Part shown: positions 26,042-34,268 of the stretch, in pieces
Numbering within the stretch: position 1 is the stretch's first letter
Layout: every line of letters starts with the position of its first letter
NCBI GenBank assembly: GCA_963674475.2
Contig: CAXXFQ010000019.1
Coordinates: 496,001-560,000 of the forward strand
DNA length: 64,000 bases
Source of the DNA: CAXXFQ01 sp963674475
Lineage (GTDB): Bacteria; Planctomycetota; Planctomycetia; Pirellulales; Thermoguttaceae
Direction of reading: 5' to 3'
Program-made: the position numbers and the translations under genes
The notes under the pieces: generated by a model
What the model was told of the DNA's origin: nothing
What the model saw: only the letters and a program-made list of their open reading frames with translations
Databases searched by the model: none

Positions 26042-26284
26042 TTATCGACCTCGCATCGAATAGCTTCGCTGACGGTGCATGCCTCGAATCGTGTTGCCGA
26101 TGAAGTGACCCGGCCGATTGGGACGCTGCAAGAGCGGCATATTTCGAATTTGCTGGGCGCTGAGATGGCGGCCGTTCCGGGAAGAGTACGATTTGGTGCC
26201 ACCGCCGGTCGAGGCCGAAGCGTCGACGTAAGTGAAAAGGCAAAGCAAGCAGGTCAGACTAATAATTTGGAGTATCGATTTCAT
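26042..26284 (-). CDS. Small secreted basic protein of unknown function
   Basis: An 80-residue protein with a clear signal peptide (Lys at residue 2, hydrophobic LQIISLTCLLCLFTYV, likely cleavage after the Ala-Ser-Ala stretch near residue 24). The mature part is about 55 residues, rich in Arg, Gly, Ser and His, with the segment HLSAQQIRNMPLLQRPNRPGHFIGNTIRGMHR. AAGGAACC lies twelve bases before the ATG and a strong terminator follows, so the gene looks real and monocistronic. I do not recognise a family. The mature charge suggests binding to nucleic acid, phosphate or cell-surface polyanions, which is a guess. Confidence 0.65.
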   Translation of the reverse strand: MKSILQIISLTCLLCLFTYVDASASTGGGTKSYSSRNGRHLSAQQIRNMPLLQRPNRPGHFIGNTIRGMHRQRSYSMRGR

Positions 26285-26336
26285 GATAAAGGTTCCTTGG
26301 TATCGGAAGAAAACGTGAAAAAATCAGGGTGGATTC

Positions 26337-27674
26337 CTATTCCGATTTTGGCAATTCCTTGATACGAATCTTTCGCCAAAAAACTTGACCTTCCTTGCCG
26401 GTGTGAACTTGGAGACCGATAAATCCTTCGGCGTCCTTGTCGTCTTTTAAGTTGGAGCACTGGACGCCGTTGATCCAGGTTTGGATCGACGTGCCGTCGG
26501 CACGAATTTCGACCGTGTTCCAATCGTTTCGGTTAAATGTGGCTCGGGCTCGTCGGCATTCATCTCCTTTAAGCGGAGAGAGCCAACCGCGACGCGATTC
26601 GTCGTAAATCCCGCCGCTCCAAGAGCGTTCCGACGGGTCCAACTCGCACTGGTATCCAAAAACCGTCCCGTTGGGGCGAAGGTGGCTTCGGATCTGGATG
26701 CCCGAATTGCACGTCGGTTGTCCCATCTTGACTTCCAGCTTCAAGACAAAATTAGCATACGTTTTGTCGGTGCAAAGGAACGTGTTCTTTTGGGCCTTCG
26801 GGTTGACGGTGCCGACGATCATGTCTTCTTTGACTTCGTAGGTCGCCGAGCCGCCCTCTTGGTGCCAACCGTCGAGCGTCTTGCCGTCGAACAACGGGGC
26901 AAACCCTTCTTCCGAGTCCGGCTCGCCACCGACATATTTGGCCACATACGGTTCGATCGCTTCGGCCCAGATGACGTAGCTGTCGGAATTGAGGTGCAAC
27001 AGGTCGGGCATGACCTCCTTGCTCAGCGTGCCGTCTTCGGTGAGGAACTGGTCGCCAAAGTCGAAATAGAAGACGTTTTTCCCGTCGTCGAGCTTTTGGA
27101 TGATTTGGTTGACCGCAATGTTTTTCTTGCGAAGCACATCCTCGTTCGTCTCGCCGCGGGGAAAGATGCCCAGAAGGAGGACCTTCGTTTTGGGTAGCTT
27201 TTTACGAAGCTTTTCGACGATCTGCTTGATTCCTTCGGCCGTTTCTTCGGGTTGGTTATCCCTGGCGTTGTTCGTGCCGATCATGACGACGGCCAATTTG
27301 GGCGAAATTCCTTCCAGATTGCCATTGTCGAGACGCCACAGGACGTGTTGGGTTCGGTCGCCACCGATTCCGAGATTGACGGCGCTGCGTTTGGCGTAAT
27401 ACTTTTGCCAAACCGCCTTGCCTGCCCCTTCCCAACCGTGAGTGATCGAGTCGCCGATCATCAACAGGTCGGCGTCGCCTTGTTTGATCCGTTGGTTGAA
27501 TCGGTCCTGGCGGTCGATCCACCATTGGTCCTTTTCGCCGCAGCGAGGAACCGATTCGATGGCCGTATTCTTCTTGACGGCCTCTTCGGCTTGCGAGAGA
27601 CTGGTCAAACTGGCCGTCAGAAGCAATCCACAGAGTAATAGCAAAAACGTTTTGACGCGGTCTCGCAGGATCAT
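26337..27674 (-). CDS. Secreted SGNH hydrolase fused to a DUF1080 domain
   Basis: A 445-residue two-domain protein. After a signal peptide (VKTFLLLLCGLLLTASLTSLS), residues about 35-255 form an SGNH/GDSL hydrolase: block I MIGDSITHGW with the nucleophile Ser, the Gly in GIGGDRTQ, block III GTNNA, and the Asp-x2-His pair in PDLLHLN. Residues about 260-445 form a DUF1080 (3-keto-disaccharide-hydrolase-like, concanavalin fold) domain starting FAPLFDGKTLDGWH. Both halves act on carbohydrate derivatives in known families, so the fusion probably deacylates and binds or cleaves a glycan outside the cytoplasm. The ATG at 27674 has AAAGGAG upstream; the longer frame to 27782 is rejected. Confidence 0.85.
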   Translation of the reverse strand: MILRDRVKTFLLLLCGLLLTASLTSLSQAEEAVKKNTAIESVPRCGEKDQWWIDRQDRFNQRIKQGDADLLMIGDSITHGWEGAGKAVWQKYYAKRSAVNLGIGGDRTQHVLWRLDNGNLEGISPKLAVVMIGTNNARDNQPEETAEGIKQIVEKLRKKLPKTKVLLLGIFPRGETNEDVLRKKNIAVNQIIQKLDDGKNVFYFDFGDQFLTEDGTLSKEVMPDLLHLNSDSYVIWAEAIEPYVAKYVGGEPDSEEGFAPLFDGKTLDGWHQEGGSATYEVKEDMIVGTVNPKAQKNTFLCTDKTYANFVLKLEVKMGQPTCNSGIQIRSHLRPNGTVFGYQCELDPSERSWSGGIYDESRRGWLSPLKGDECRRARATFNRNDWNTVEIRADGTSIQTWINGVQCSNLKDDKDAEGFIGLQVHTGKEGQVFWRKIRIKELPKSE

Positions 27675-27940
27675 GATCGAACTCCTTTGGTGATCAAGGT
27701 AGCAGGTAGGGGCACAGCAGGGGGTGTCACTCGTGCGATGCCGCACGCGCGAGGCATAAGTTAACATGCATATATAACCCACAAAACGCCCTTAGGCAAG
27801 CGTTCAGAGGTATTTGCGCTCCGATACTTCTCTCAATAACCGTCTGGAGGGGTATTGAAATGCCATTGTGGATGGGGGTGTGCGGCAAGGAAGTGGAGTG
27901 TGAGAAGAGGGGGGGCGTGAACTTTAGCGAGGGGGGCCGG

Positions 27941-29986
27941 TTACTTCACGAGAGATTTTTCCTTTTTCCGCGCGACATGCGAAGAGGCTTCGGAGGGAGG
28001 CAGTTCGTCTTTTTGGGTCACCAGCCAGAGGGCCGCCGCGAAGAGGGAGTCGCGATGCCGCTGGAGTTTTTGAGGATCGGGCAGATGAGTCGGCAATTGC
28101 TTGCCCGGAACCGAGTGAAAGCGATGGGTCGATTTTCCGTCCAAGACATAATTGGGCCCCGCGATGAACGTTTTATGGAAAGCGCACGGATTCGAGTGGG
28201 GGGTCAAGAGGTCGTTGCCGAACGCGTAGTAGTCGAATTCTTTCGGAGCGACCAGTTCCAGAATGGTCGGGACTAGATCGAAATGGGTGCCGGTGATGTT
28301 TTTCGGACGCTCAACGCCCTGGAGGATCGATTTGCCGTACAGAATTCCGATCAGCGCCGATTCTTCAAACGGCGTGGGGGTTTCGTTGATAAAGCGTCGC
28401 GAGAAATGGTCGCCGCAGATGACGAATAGCGCGTCGGGGTAGCGACGTTCGGCTTCGGCGATGAATTCTCCCAGACACCGGTCGGCGTACCAGCGGTGAC
28501 CGAGGATCGGGAGAAGTTTTTCAGGATCTTTCGTGAATTTTTCTCGGAGGTTCTCGGGAACTTCCTTGACCGGGTAGCCCATTTTATAGACGTCCAGATC
28601 GTAAGGGGGGTGGAACGAGCTGGTCATGATGTAGGTGAAGCTCGGTTGGTCGGTTGGAACCGTTTTGAGCACAAAATCGAACAAGGTTTTGTCCGTGACG
28701 CCCCGCTCGTTGTGGCGGTTCTTGCGTCCCATATCGCCGGCGCCGAAGGCCGCTTCAAAACCTTGGGCCAGGGTGCAAGCGTCGACCTTATACCAGCTTA
28801 AATTACCGCCGTAAAAGAAGCGGGGTCGGAAGCCCAACTTGCTCATCTGGTGAGGAAGCGACGTCGGAAACGGTTTCGTGGCGTTGCCAACCCGATGGGA
28901 CGTGCAGGGCAGGCCGGTGTTCATTACCATAAGCGACGTATGCGAGTCATTTCCGACGGAATAGAACGTATCGAAAAGAACCCCTTCTTTGGCCAGACGT
29001 CGGGTATGATCGGCCACGTGAAGTCCGTGGTATTCTTCTTGCAATGGCCAAAGGTCAAAACTCTCGGCGAAGATATAAAAAACATGTTTTGGCGGTGTCC
29101 CCTTGGGGCCGGACGCCTTGCGGGCGAGGTAGTCGGTGATCTTTCGGTGGGGAGTTTGGTCCCCAAACGCTTCTCGGCATGCCGAAACGATATCATTTCC
29201 GGCAAGCAGCTCCTCCAATACTTTTTGATCGTTGGCCGTTTTCAGTTCGTCTTCCAAGGCGTAGTAAAACGCGATAAACGGGTTGAGTGCTGCTTTATTG
29301 AGGAGTCGCACCCCTGTGACGGCGGCGTTTTTACGTTTGATCGGTTGGCTTGTCAGGGAGCCGCGAATCAGGAAGGCAAACGAGACGATGATCGCGACGG
29401 TTGCAGTCAGGCGACGCGCTCGGGTCGAAAAGATTCGCTGTGAAATGGTTTCTTTGAACAGCGGTTTGGAGAAAAACAGCCGGTCGGCCAACAAGAGGCT
29501 CCCCCCGACCATGGCCGAAAATGCTAGGGCCTGCAGTAGGTGATATTCCTTGTAGACCGTCTGAAGAACGACCCACATCTGATCGTCGAGGAAGCGAAAC
29601 AGGTCGTGGTTGAAAATATCGTCGAATTCACCATAGAATCCGATTGCCAGACAGCTGAGGAAGCCAAAGAGAGGTCCAAAGGTCCAAAGGGTCGCGGTTC
29701 GGATTCGTCGGGCCCACGATTCACGATTCCCAAAAAGAATCAAAAAGGCAGCCACCAACGCGGGGAAGATCCAGTAGCAGGCGATCGCTCCATCGTAGCG
29801 AAATCCGACCAGGAACGAGCGACCCAAATCGGCCCATTCAAACGGTCCGAGTTTCTCGCGGAAGAGAAATAGAAAGATGCCTCGGTAGATCGTCAGGCAT
29901 CCGACCACGAGAAGCCAAAGCCCAAAGACCGGCTGGATTTGTCCCCAAAAGCGGTGCCATTGCCTGGTGTTTTTTTCGAAATCCAT
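27941..29986 (-). CDS. LtaS/MdoB-like membrane sulfatase-superfamily protein
   Basis: A 681-residue protein with about five transmembrane segments in the first 210 residues, followed by an extracytoplasmic alkaline-phosphatase/sulfatase fold. Catalytic-domain marks: HVFYIFAESFD (metal-binding Glu), SVGNDSHTSLMVMNTG where the nucleophilic Thr/Ser is expected, YGGNLSWYKVD, and the metal ligands in FVICGDHFSRR. LtaS and MdoB relatives transfer glycerol phosphate or related groups from lipids to polymers or glycans. Planctomycetes have no lipoteichoic acid, so an MdoB-like glycan-decorating role or a phosphoethanolamine-type transfer is more likely. The start at 29986 lacks a strong ribosome-binding site. 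Confidence 0.8.
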   Translation of the reverse strand: MDFEKNTRQWHRFWGQIQPVFGLWLLVVGCLTIYRGIFLFLFREKLGPFEWADLGRSFLVGFRYDGAIACYWIFPALVAAFLILFGNRESWARRIRTATLWTFGPLFGFLSCLAIGFYGEFDDIFNHDLFRFLDDQMWVVLQTVYKEYHLLQALAFSAMVGGSLLLADRLFFSKPLFKETISQRIFSTRARRLTATVAIIVSFAFLIRGSLTSQPIKRKNAAVTGVRLLNKAALNPFIAFYYALEDELKTANDQKVLEELLAGNDIVSACREAFGDQTPHRKITDYLARKASGPKGTPPKHVFYIFAESFDLWPLQEEYHGLHVADHTRRLAKEGVLFDTFYSVGNDSHTSLMVMNTGLPCTSHRVGNATKPFPTSLPHQMSKLGFRPRFFYGGNLSWYKVDACTLAQGFEAAFGAGDMGRKNRHNERGVTDKTLFDFVLKTVPTDQPSFTYIMTSSFHPPYDLDVYKMGYPVKEVPENLREKFTKDPEKLLPILGHRWYADRCLGEFIAEAERRYPDALFVICGDHFSRRFINETPTPFEESALIGILYGKSILQGVERPKNITGTHFDLVPTILELVAPKEFDYYAFGNDLLTPHSNPCAFHKTFIAGPNYVLDGKSTHRFHSVPGKQLPTHLPDPQKLQRHRDSLFAAALWLVTQKDELPPSEASSHVARKKEKSLVK

Positions 29987-30253
29987 AGTCCGTTATCGAT
30001 TCGAAAACGCGGTCGTCATTGAAGTGACCGATCGTCAACTTATTTTTGGTTTCGTCCTGTGAGACCTTCCTAAATCCCGATGAAGAACTAGTGATTTTAC
30101 TTGAATTACTTTTTTAGGGCAAGAGAGGAGTTTTTACCCAAAGGAGGGGGGGTAGGCTCTTTTTGGGGGATTAATGGTTGCTTTAAAGATGGATGATTGA
30201 TATCATGAGTTACCGGTATTATGACTTAATCGTTCTTCTAGGAGAAGCTCTCC

Positions 30254-30919
30254 ATGTTCTCTCATTTACTTGCCCCGCTGTTGCTTTGCCAAGTACTTTC
30301 CGGTCAGGTCGCCGGTGTTGTCGACGGAAACACCATTGAGTTGAAAGGGGAGCAAAAAACCATCCGGGTTCAGCTCGCCGGGATTGATGCTCCGGAGATA
30401 GGTCAGCCGTTTGGCGATCAGGCCAAAGCGAAGTTGGCCAAACTGCTCGAAGGAAAATCAGTGACGGTTCGCGAGGTCAAAGAAGGCCCATCGGGAGTAT
30501 GCATTGGGACGGTTTTTGAAGGAAAAACCAATCTCAACCGTTTTCTGGTTTCCGAAGGGTTCGCTTGGCATGTGTCAAACGGGGAGAAAGGTGACTTGGC
30601 TCAAACGCGAAAATTCGTTCAGGCCCAAGCGGAGGCCAAAGAAAAGGGCCGGGGACTTTGGGTTGACGAAAAACCGACTCCCCCTTGGCAGTGGCGAAAG
30701 AAGCACCCTTCTCAAGCAAAAGTAAATCCAAAATTGGCAAAGAAGGCCGACGCCACTTCGAACGCGGAAGAAAAAAAGAATGAGGAAGGCGAAGGAAAGT
30801 ATTGGCTGACCACCTCAAGCGGGGTGCGTCACAAGTCGTCGTGTCGATGGTATAAGAAATCGAAAGGCCGATTTTGCAAGCCCGACGAAGGCCGTCCGTG
30901 TAAGCAATGCGGTGGTTGA
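30254..30919 (+). CDS. Staphylococcal-nuclease-like secreted protein with Cys-rich C-terminus
   Basis: A 221-residue protein. Residues 1-18 look like a signal peptide. An SNase-like domain covers about 18-140: VVDGNTIEL, IRVQLAGIDAPE (matching Arg35, Asp40 and Glu43 of staphylococcal nuclease) and FLVSEGFAWHV. The stretch that normally reads YGR, holding catalytic Arg87, is SGVCIG here, so that Arg is missing. A Lys-rich linker follows, then a small domain (about 183-221) with the pattern SGVRHKSSCRWY and four Cys, seen at the end of other secreted nucleases. The ATG has TAGGAGAAG upstream. It ends 13 bases before an intrinsic terminator. Confidence 0.8.
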   Translation: MFSHLLAPLLLCQVLSGQVAGVVDGNTIELKGEQKTIRVQLAGIDAPEIGQPFGDQAKAKLAKLLEGKSVTVREVKEGPSGVCIGTVFEGKTNLNRFLVSEGFAWHVSNGEKGDLAQTRKFVQAQAEAKEKGRGLWVDEKPTPPWQWRKKHPSQAKVNPKLAKKADATSNAEEKKNEEGEGKYWLTTSSGVRHKSSCRWYKKSKGRFCKPDEGRPCKQCGG

Positions 30920-30932
30920 GCCGTTCGCTTTT

Positions 30933-30985
30933 AAAAAAAGGAAGAAGCCCGCGGGGACGGTTGGTCTCCGTGGGCTTCTTTTTTG
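30933..30985. terminator. Strong bidirectional terminator
   Basis: AGAAGCCCGCGGGGAC pairs with GTCTCCGTGGGCTTCT; A-run on the left, T-run on the right. It separates the plus-strand nuclease-like gene from the minus-strand cheW. Confidence 0.9.
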
Positions 30986-31032
30986 CTTTGCTGAATCGAT
31001 TACGTCTTGAATCGATTCCCTCTTGGCATCAG

Positions 31033-31539
31033 CTACATCTGGCCGATCGACTCGAGCACTTCTCGATCGTCTCCGAGAATCTTGTCGATATCGAGGAGGA
31101 TGAGAATTTGATTCTCCATCTTCACCAGGCCGTTGAGGTACTCGTTCCCCATGCTGACGACCGTGTCAGGGGTCGGGGCGATCTGGTCGGTCGAAATACG
31201 CAGCACTTCGTCAACGCCGTCGACGACGATGCCGACCATCTTCTGTCCAATGTGAATGACCAGAATCCGGCTGTCTTGACTTTGCTCCATCGTGGGAAGC
31301 CCGAAACGAGTGCGCAGATCGATGACCGGGATGACCGTGTTGCGAAGATTGATCAAGCCTCGGACGTAATGCGGCGTCTGAGGAACTTCCGTAATCTCGC
31401 ACATGAGAATGATTTCACGAACTTTCGTGATTTCCACGCCGTAGATTTCGGCGCCCAAATGGAAACTGACCATTTGGCGGGTGCCGGTCGATTCGGTCGT
31501 CCGACTCTCCCCGGCAGGTTGCGTGATAGTAGTAGACAT
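31033..31539 (-). CDS. cheW: Chemotaxis adaptor protein CheW
   Basis: A 168-residue CheW-like SH3-type protein: MVSFHLGAEIYGVEITKVREI, the conserved VPQTPHYVRGLINLRNTVIPVIDLR, then DRILVI-type (here SRILVIHIGQKMVGIVVDGVDEVL) and KMENQILILLDIDKIL. CheW links receptors to the CheA kinase at the inner membrane. The ATG at 31539 removes a 30-residue upstream extension and has AAGGAAT upstream. It lies 105 bp after the chemoreceptor gene on the same strand, a receptor-adaptor pair. No cheA, cheB or cheR is in the window, so the rest of the pathway is elsewhere. Confidence 0.93.
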   Translation of the reverse strand: MSTTITQPAGESRTTESTGTRQMVSFHLGAEIYGVEITKVREIILMCEITEVPQTPHYVRGLINLRNTVIPVIDLRTRFGLPTMEQSQDSRILVIHIGQKMVGIVVDGVDEVLRISTDQIAPTPDTVVSMGNEYLNGLVKMENQILILLDIDKILGDDREVLESIGQM

Positions 31540-31644
31540 GGGATATTTATTCCTTGTATATTTGATCAAAGCGTCCCGCGTCCGGGGCGGCGGCAAGGGC
31601 AAGTCGCCGCCGAGGAAGCAGGACCGCAAGGGATGAAAACCGCT

Positions 31645-34056
31645 CTAGCCGTCCAGTCGGAAAGTGCCGACCAACTCACGAAGCCCTTCAGCCTGGGCGC
31701 TGAGCTCTTCGCTGCTGGAAGCCATCTCTTCGCTACCGGCCGCCGATTGCTCGGTCACTTGCGCGATCCCTTGAATCGCCTTCGAGACCTCGTCGGCCGC
31801 CATCGCCTGTTCGACCGTCGCCGTGGCGATCTCCTTGATCTTGTTCGTGGTGTTTTCCACGCCCTCGACGATGCTCTTGAACGCCTCGCCGGTCTCGTTG
31901 CTCATGCGAGCCCCTTCTTCGACGCGCTCGGTCGACTCCTTGATCAGTCCGGTAATTTCGCCGGCCGCTTCGTTGGTCCGTTCGGCCAACTTGCGAACCT
32001 CGTCGGCGACGACCGCGAAGCCCATGCCGTGTTCGCCCGCTCGGGCGGCTTCGATCGCCGCGTTGAGTGCCAAGAGATTCGTCTGTCCGGCGATATCGGA
32101 AATCACCTGAATGATCTCGGCGATCTGTTCGGAACTGTTGCGAATCAGCTCCATCGCTTCGATCGACTTCTCCACTGCGCCACGTCCTTGCTCGGCCATG
32201 CCGTTAGTCTGTCGGGCCATGTCGTCGGCCTCGGTCGCGTTGTCCTTGACCCCCTTGACCGAACGGCTGAGCTCTTCGATCGACGCGGTCACCTCTTCGA
32301 CACTGGAGCTTTGCTCCTGCGCGCCGGAAGCCAACGTCTGCGTGCTTTCCGCAATGACGCGAGAGCCCTCGTTGAACTGGCTGGCACTGTCGTTGATCTC
32401 GGTCATGGCACTCTTGACGTTGTCGACCACACGATTGATATTTTCTTTGAGTTTCGCGAAATCACCGGAGAAGTTTCCGTTCATTGCCTTGGTGAAGTTC
32501 TTGCTGGCCATCGCCTCAAGTGAGACACTGGCGGCGTTCAACGGCGTGACGACGGCGTCGAACATGTCGTTGACCCCCTCGATGATTTTTTGGTATTCAC
32601 CCTCGTGGCGACTCGCGTCAGCCCGCGTGTCGAGTTGACCTTCGACTGCCGCACCGGCCAAGATATTGGCGTCGTCGACCAACTGTCGGATCGCCTCGAC
32701 GGTTTGGTCCAACGTCCCGTTGATCTTGACGAAGTTATCATGAGTCTCTTTGGTATACTCATTGGCTTCGGTGACGGTGGTTTCGAAATCAAGGTCACCG
32801 CTGCCCAGTTTGCTCAAGTTTCCGGCAAGCCGATCGACTTCAAGATCCTGATATTTTTTCACCTGTTGGGCTTCAGTGATATCCTGGATGATCTCGATAT
32901 AACCGATCTTTTTCCCGTTGCGGTCATGCATGAAGCTGGAATCCGCCAGGAATTCCAGACCGGGTAAGGAGGGGATATTGAAATAAGCGCGAGACTTTCC
33001 GCCGTTTTTGTTAGCCGTACAGATGGCGCAATTTTCGGTATTGCAGATACTCGTATTCCAAGCACTGCAGTGTTTGCCCAAGAAGTCCTTGTTTTCAAGT
33101 GTATCCAGGCCGGCCTTATTCATGTAGGTCCATTTCATGTCGTTGTTGGTGACTGAAATCGGTTGCGGGATGGCGTTGAGAACACTTTCGTAGTAGAACA
33201 CCTTGTCTTCAACCTCTTCCTTGGCCTCTTTTACGGCGTCGACGGTGACGTTGAGCGCGGAGGCCATTTCGCCCAGCTCGTCCTTCGCTTCGTAGTCGAC
33301 CTTGTGACTGTAATCGCCACTTGCGACCGCGTTCAAGACGCCAACCACCTTTTGAATCGGCTTGGTAATCATTCGTGTAATGAAGACGCCTAGTGCGATG
33401 GCAATGAAAACACCCACGACCATGCCTGCCATTGCAATCAATTTTGCTCGACTGGCGTTCTTCTTCGATGCTTCAATCTCTTTCTTGGCGATTTTCGAGT
33501 TCATTTCGACGATCTGGTTGAGAAACGATTCGGACTGACGGAAAGTTTCTCGCCCGGCCAACTGCGTTTTCAAGAGAAGCTTATCGATTTTGGCTATTTC
33601 CGGACTATCGGCACTAAGGCCATCGGCAAGCGCCTTGTCCTTCTGCTTGGCGATGGCAACGACTTCTTTGTGAGTTGTTTTCCACTGGCTCCAGACGGGC
33701 ACGAATTGCTTCCACAATTTGGCCTCCTCAGCGGTTTGAGGCAAAGTTTCATAAATGGCCAAGGCCTTGCCCCCACGCTCCCAGCATTCCTTGAGCACGG
33801 CGTACTGGTGTTGTCGATCTTTGAGGGTCATTCTTCGGTTAATCATGATTCGCTCAGCGGAACGGATCGCGGTTTGGGCTCTGCTCATGGTCAGCAAAGT
33901 CTCAACACTCGGCAAACGGAGATCGCCAATTTCATGAATCCCCTTTTCCCCTTGACTGACGCCAAGGTACCCGATGATTCCCACCACGATGGTGATGGCG
34001 GCAACACCCAAAAAGGACGCGAGTAATTTTTTTGCAAGTGATAGATTTTTAAACAT
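31645..34056 (-). CDS. Methyl-accepting chemotaxis protein with HAMP and Cys-rich PAS domains
   Basis: An 803-residue receptor. TM1 is at about 8-30, then a four-helix-bundle periplasmic sensor (about 35-205), TM2 at 207-228, HAMP to about 282, and a PAS domain (about 284-405). The PAS insert has Cys330, Cys338, Cys343 and Cys346 in GKHCSAWNTSICNTENCAIC, a pattern that could hold a metal or Fe-S centre. A HAMP-like helical stretch follows, then the MCP signalling domain with the tip region IAGQTNLLALNAAIEAARAGEHG and AVVADEVRKLAERT. The C-terminus lacks a CheR-tethering pentapeptide. The ligand is unknown; a cytoplasmic redox input through the PAS domain is plausible. Confidence 0.92.
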   Translation of the reverse strand: MFKNLSLAKKLLASFLGVAAITIVVGIIGYLGVSQGEKGIHEIGDLRLPSVETLLTMSRAQTAIRSAERIMINRRMTLKDRQHQYAVLKECWERGGKALAIYETLPQTAEEAKLWKQFVPVWSQWKTTHKEVVAIAKQKDKALADGLSADSPEIAKIDKLLLKTQLAGRETFRQSESFLNQIVEMNSKIAKKEIEASKKNASRAKLIAMAGMVVGVFIAIALGVFITRMITKPIQKVVGVLNAVASGDYSHKVDYEAKDELGEMASALNVTVDAVKEAKEEVEDKVFYYESVLNAIPQPISVTNNDMKWTYMNKAGLDTLENKDFLGKHCSAWNTSICNTENCAICTANKNGGKSRAYFNIPSLPGLEFLADSSFMHDRNGKKIGYIEIIQDITEAQQVKKYQDLEVDRLAGNLSKLGSGDLDFETTVTEANEYTKETHDNFVKINGTLDQTVEAIRQLVDDANILAGAAVEGQLDTRADASRHEGEYQKIIEGVNDMFDAVVTPLNAASVSLEAMASKNFTKAMNGNFSGDFAKLKENINRVVDNVKSAMTEINDSASQFNEGSRVIAESTQTLASGAQEQSSSVEEVTASIEELSRSVKGVKDNATEADDMARQTNGMAEQGRGAVEKSIEAMELIRNSSEQIAEIIQVISDIAGQTNLLALNAAIEAARAGEHGMGFAVVADEVRKLAERTNEAAGEITGLIKESTERVEEGARMSNETGEAFKSIVEGVENTTNKIKEIATATVEQAMAADEVSKAIQGIAQVTEQSAAGSEEMASSSEELSAQAEGLRELVGTFRLDG

Positions 34057-34160
34057 GATGTTCTTCTTCTATTGTATGAGAATGGTAAAATTGGTCACGG
34101 CAGAGGATAACGCAGTTTATTCTGAGAGGGAAAAGCTATACGAGCGGTTTTGCCAATTCC

Positions 34161-34268
34161 TCACCGCTTGCACTGTCCCCCCCACCGTTTTTCCTTAATC
34201 CACTTTTGTTCATCCAACCAGAAACCGCATGCCATTTTGGCTCCGACTTTTACAATTTTGGCTTTCAT
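34161..34268 (-). CDS. Candidate 35-residue small protein upstream of the chemoreceptor
   Basis: A short frame from ATG at 34268 to TGA at 34161-34163. It has a strong TTAGGAGAG ribosome-binding site eight bases upstream, better than most long genes here. The product starts MKAKIVKVGAKMACGFWLD, is Lys/Trp-rich and has two Cys (positions 14 and 33). It lies 104 bp upstream of the chemoreceptor gene on the same strand and could be cotranscribed. No family recognised. An inverted repeat (AGCGGT/ACCGCT) overlaps its stop codon. Support is the ribosome-binding site and codon pattern only. Confidence 0.4.
   Translation of the reverse strand: MKAKIVKVGAKMACGFWLDEQKWIKEKRWGGQCKR

Noticed and set aside
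30907..32523. 538-codon open frame on the plus strand
   Set aside because: It is the antisense shadow of cheW and the chemoreceptor gene; no ribosome-binding site and a biased Asp/Leu/His/Arg composition.
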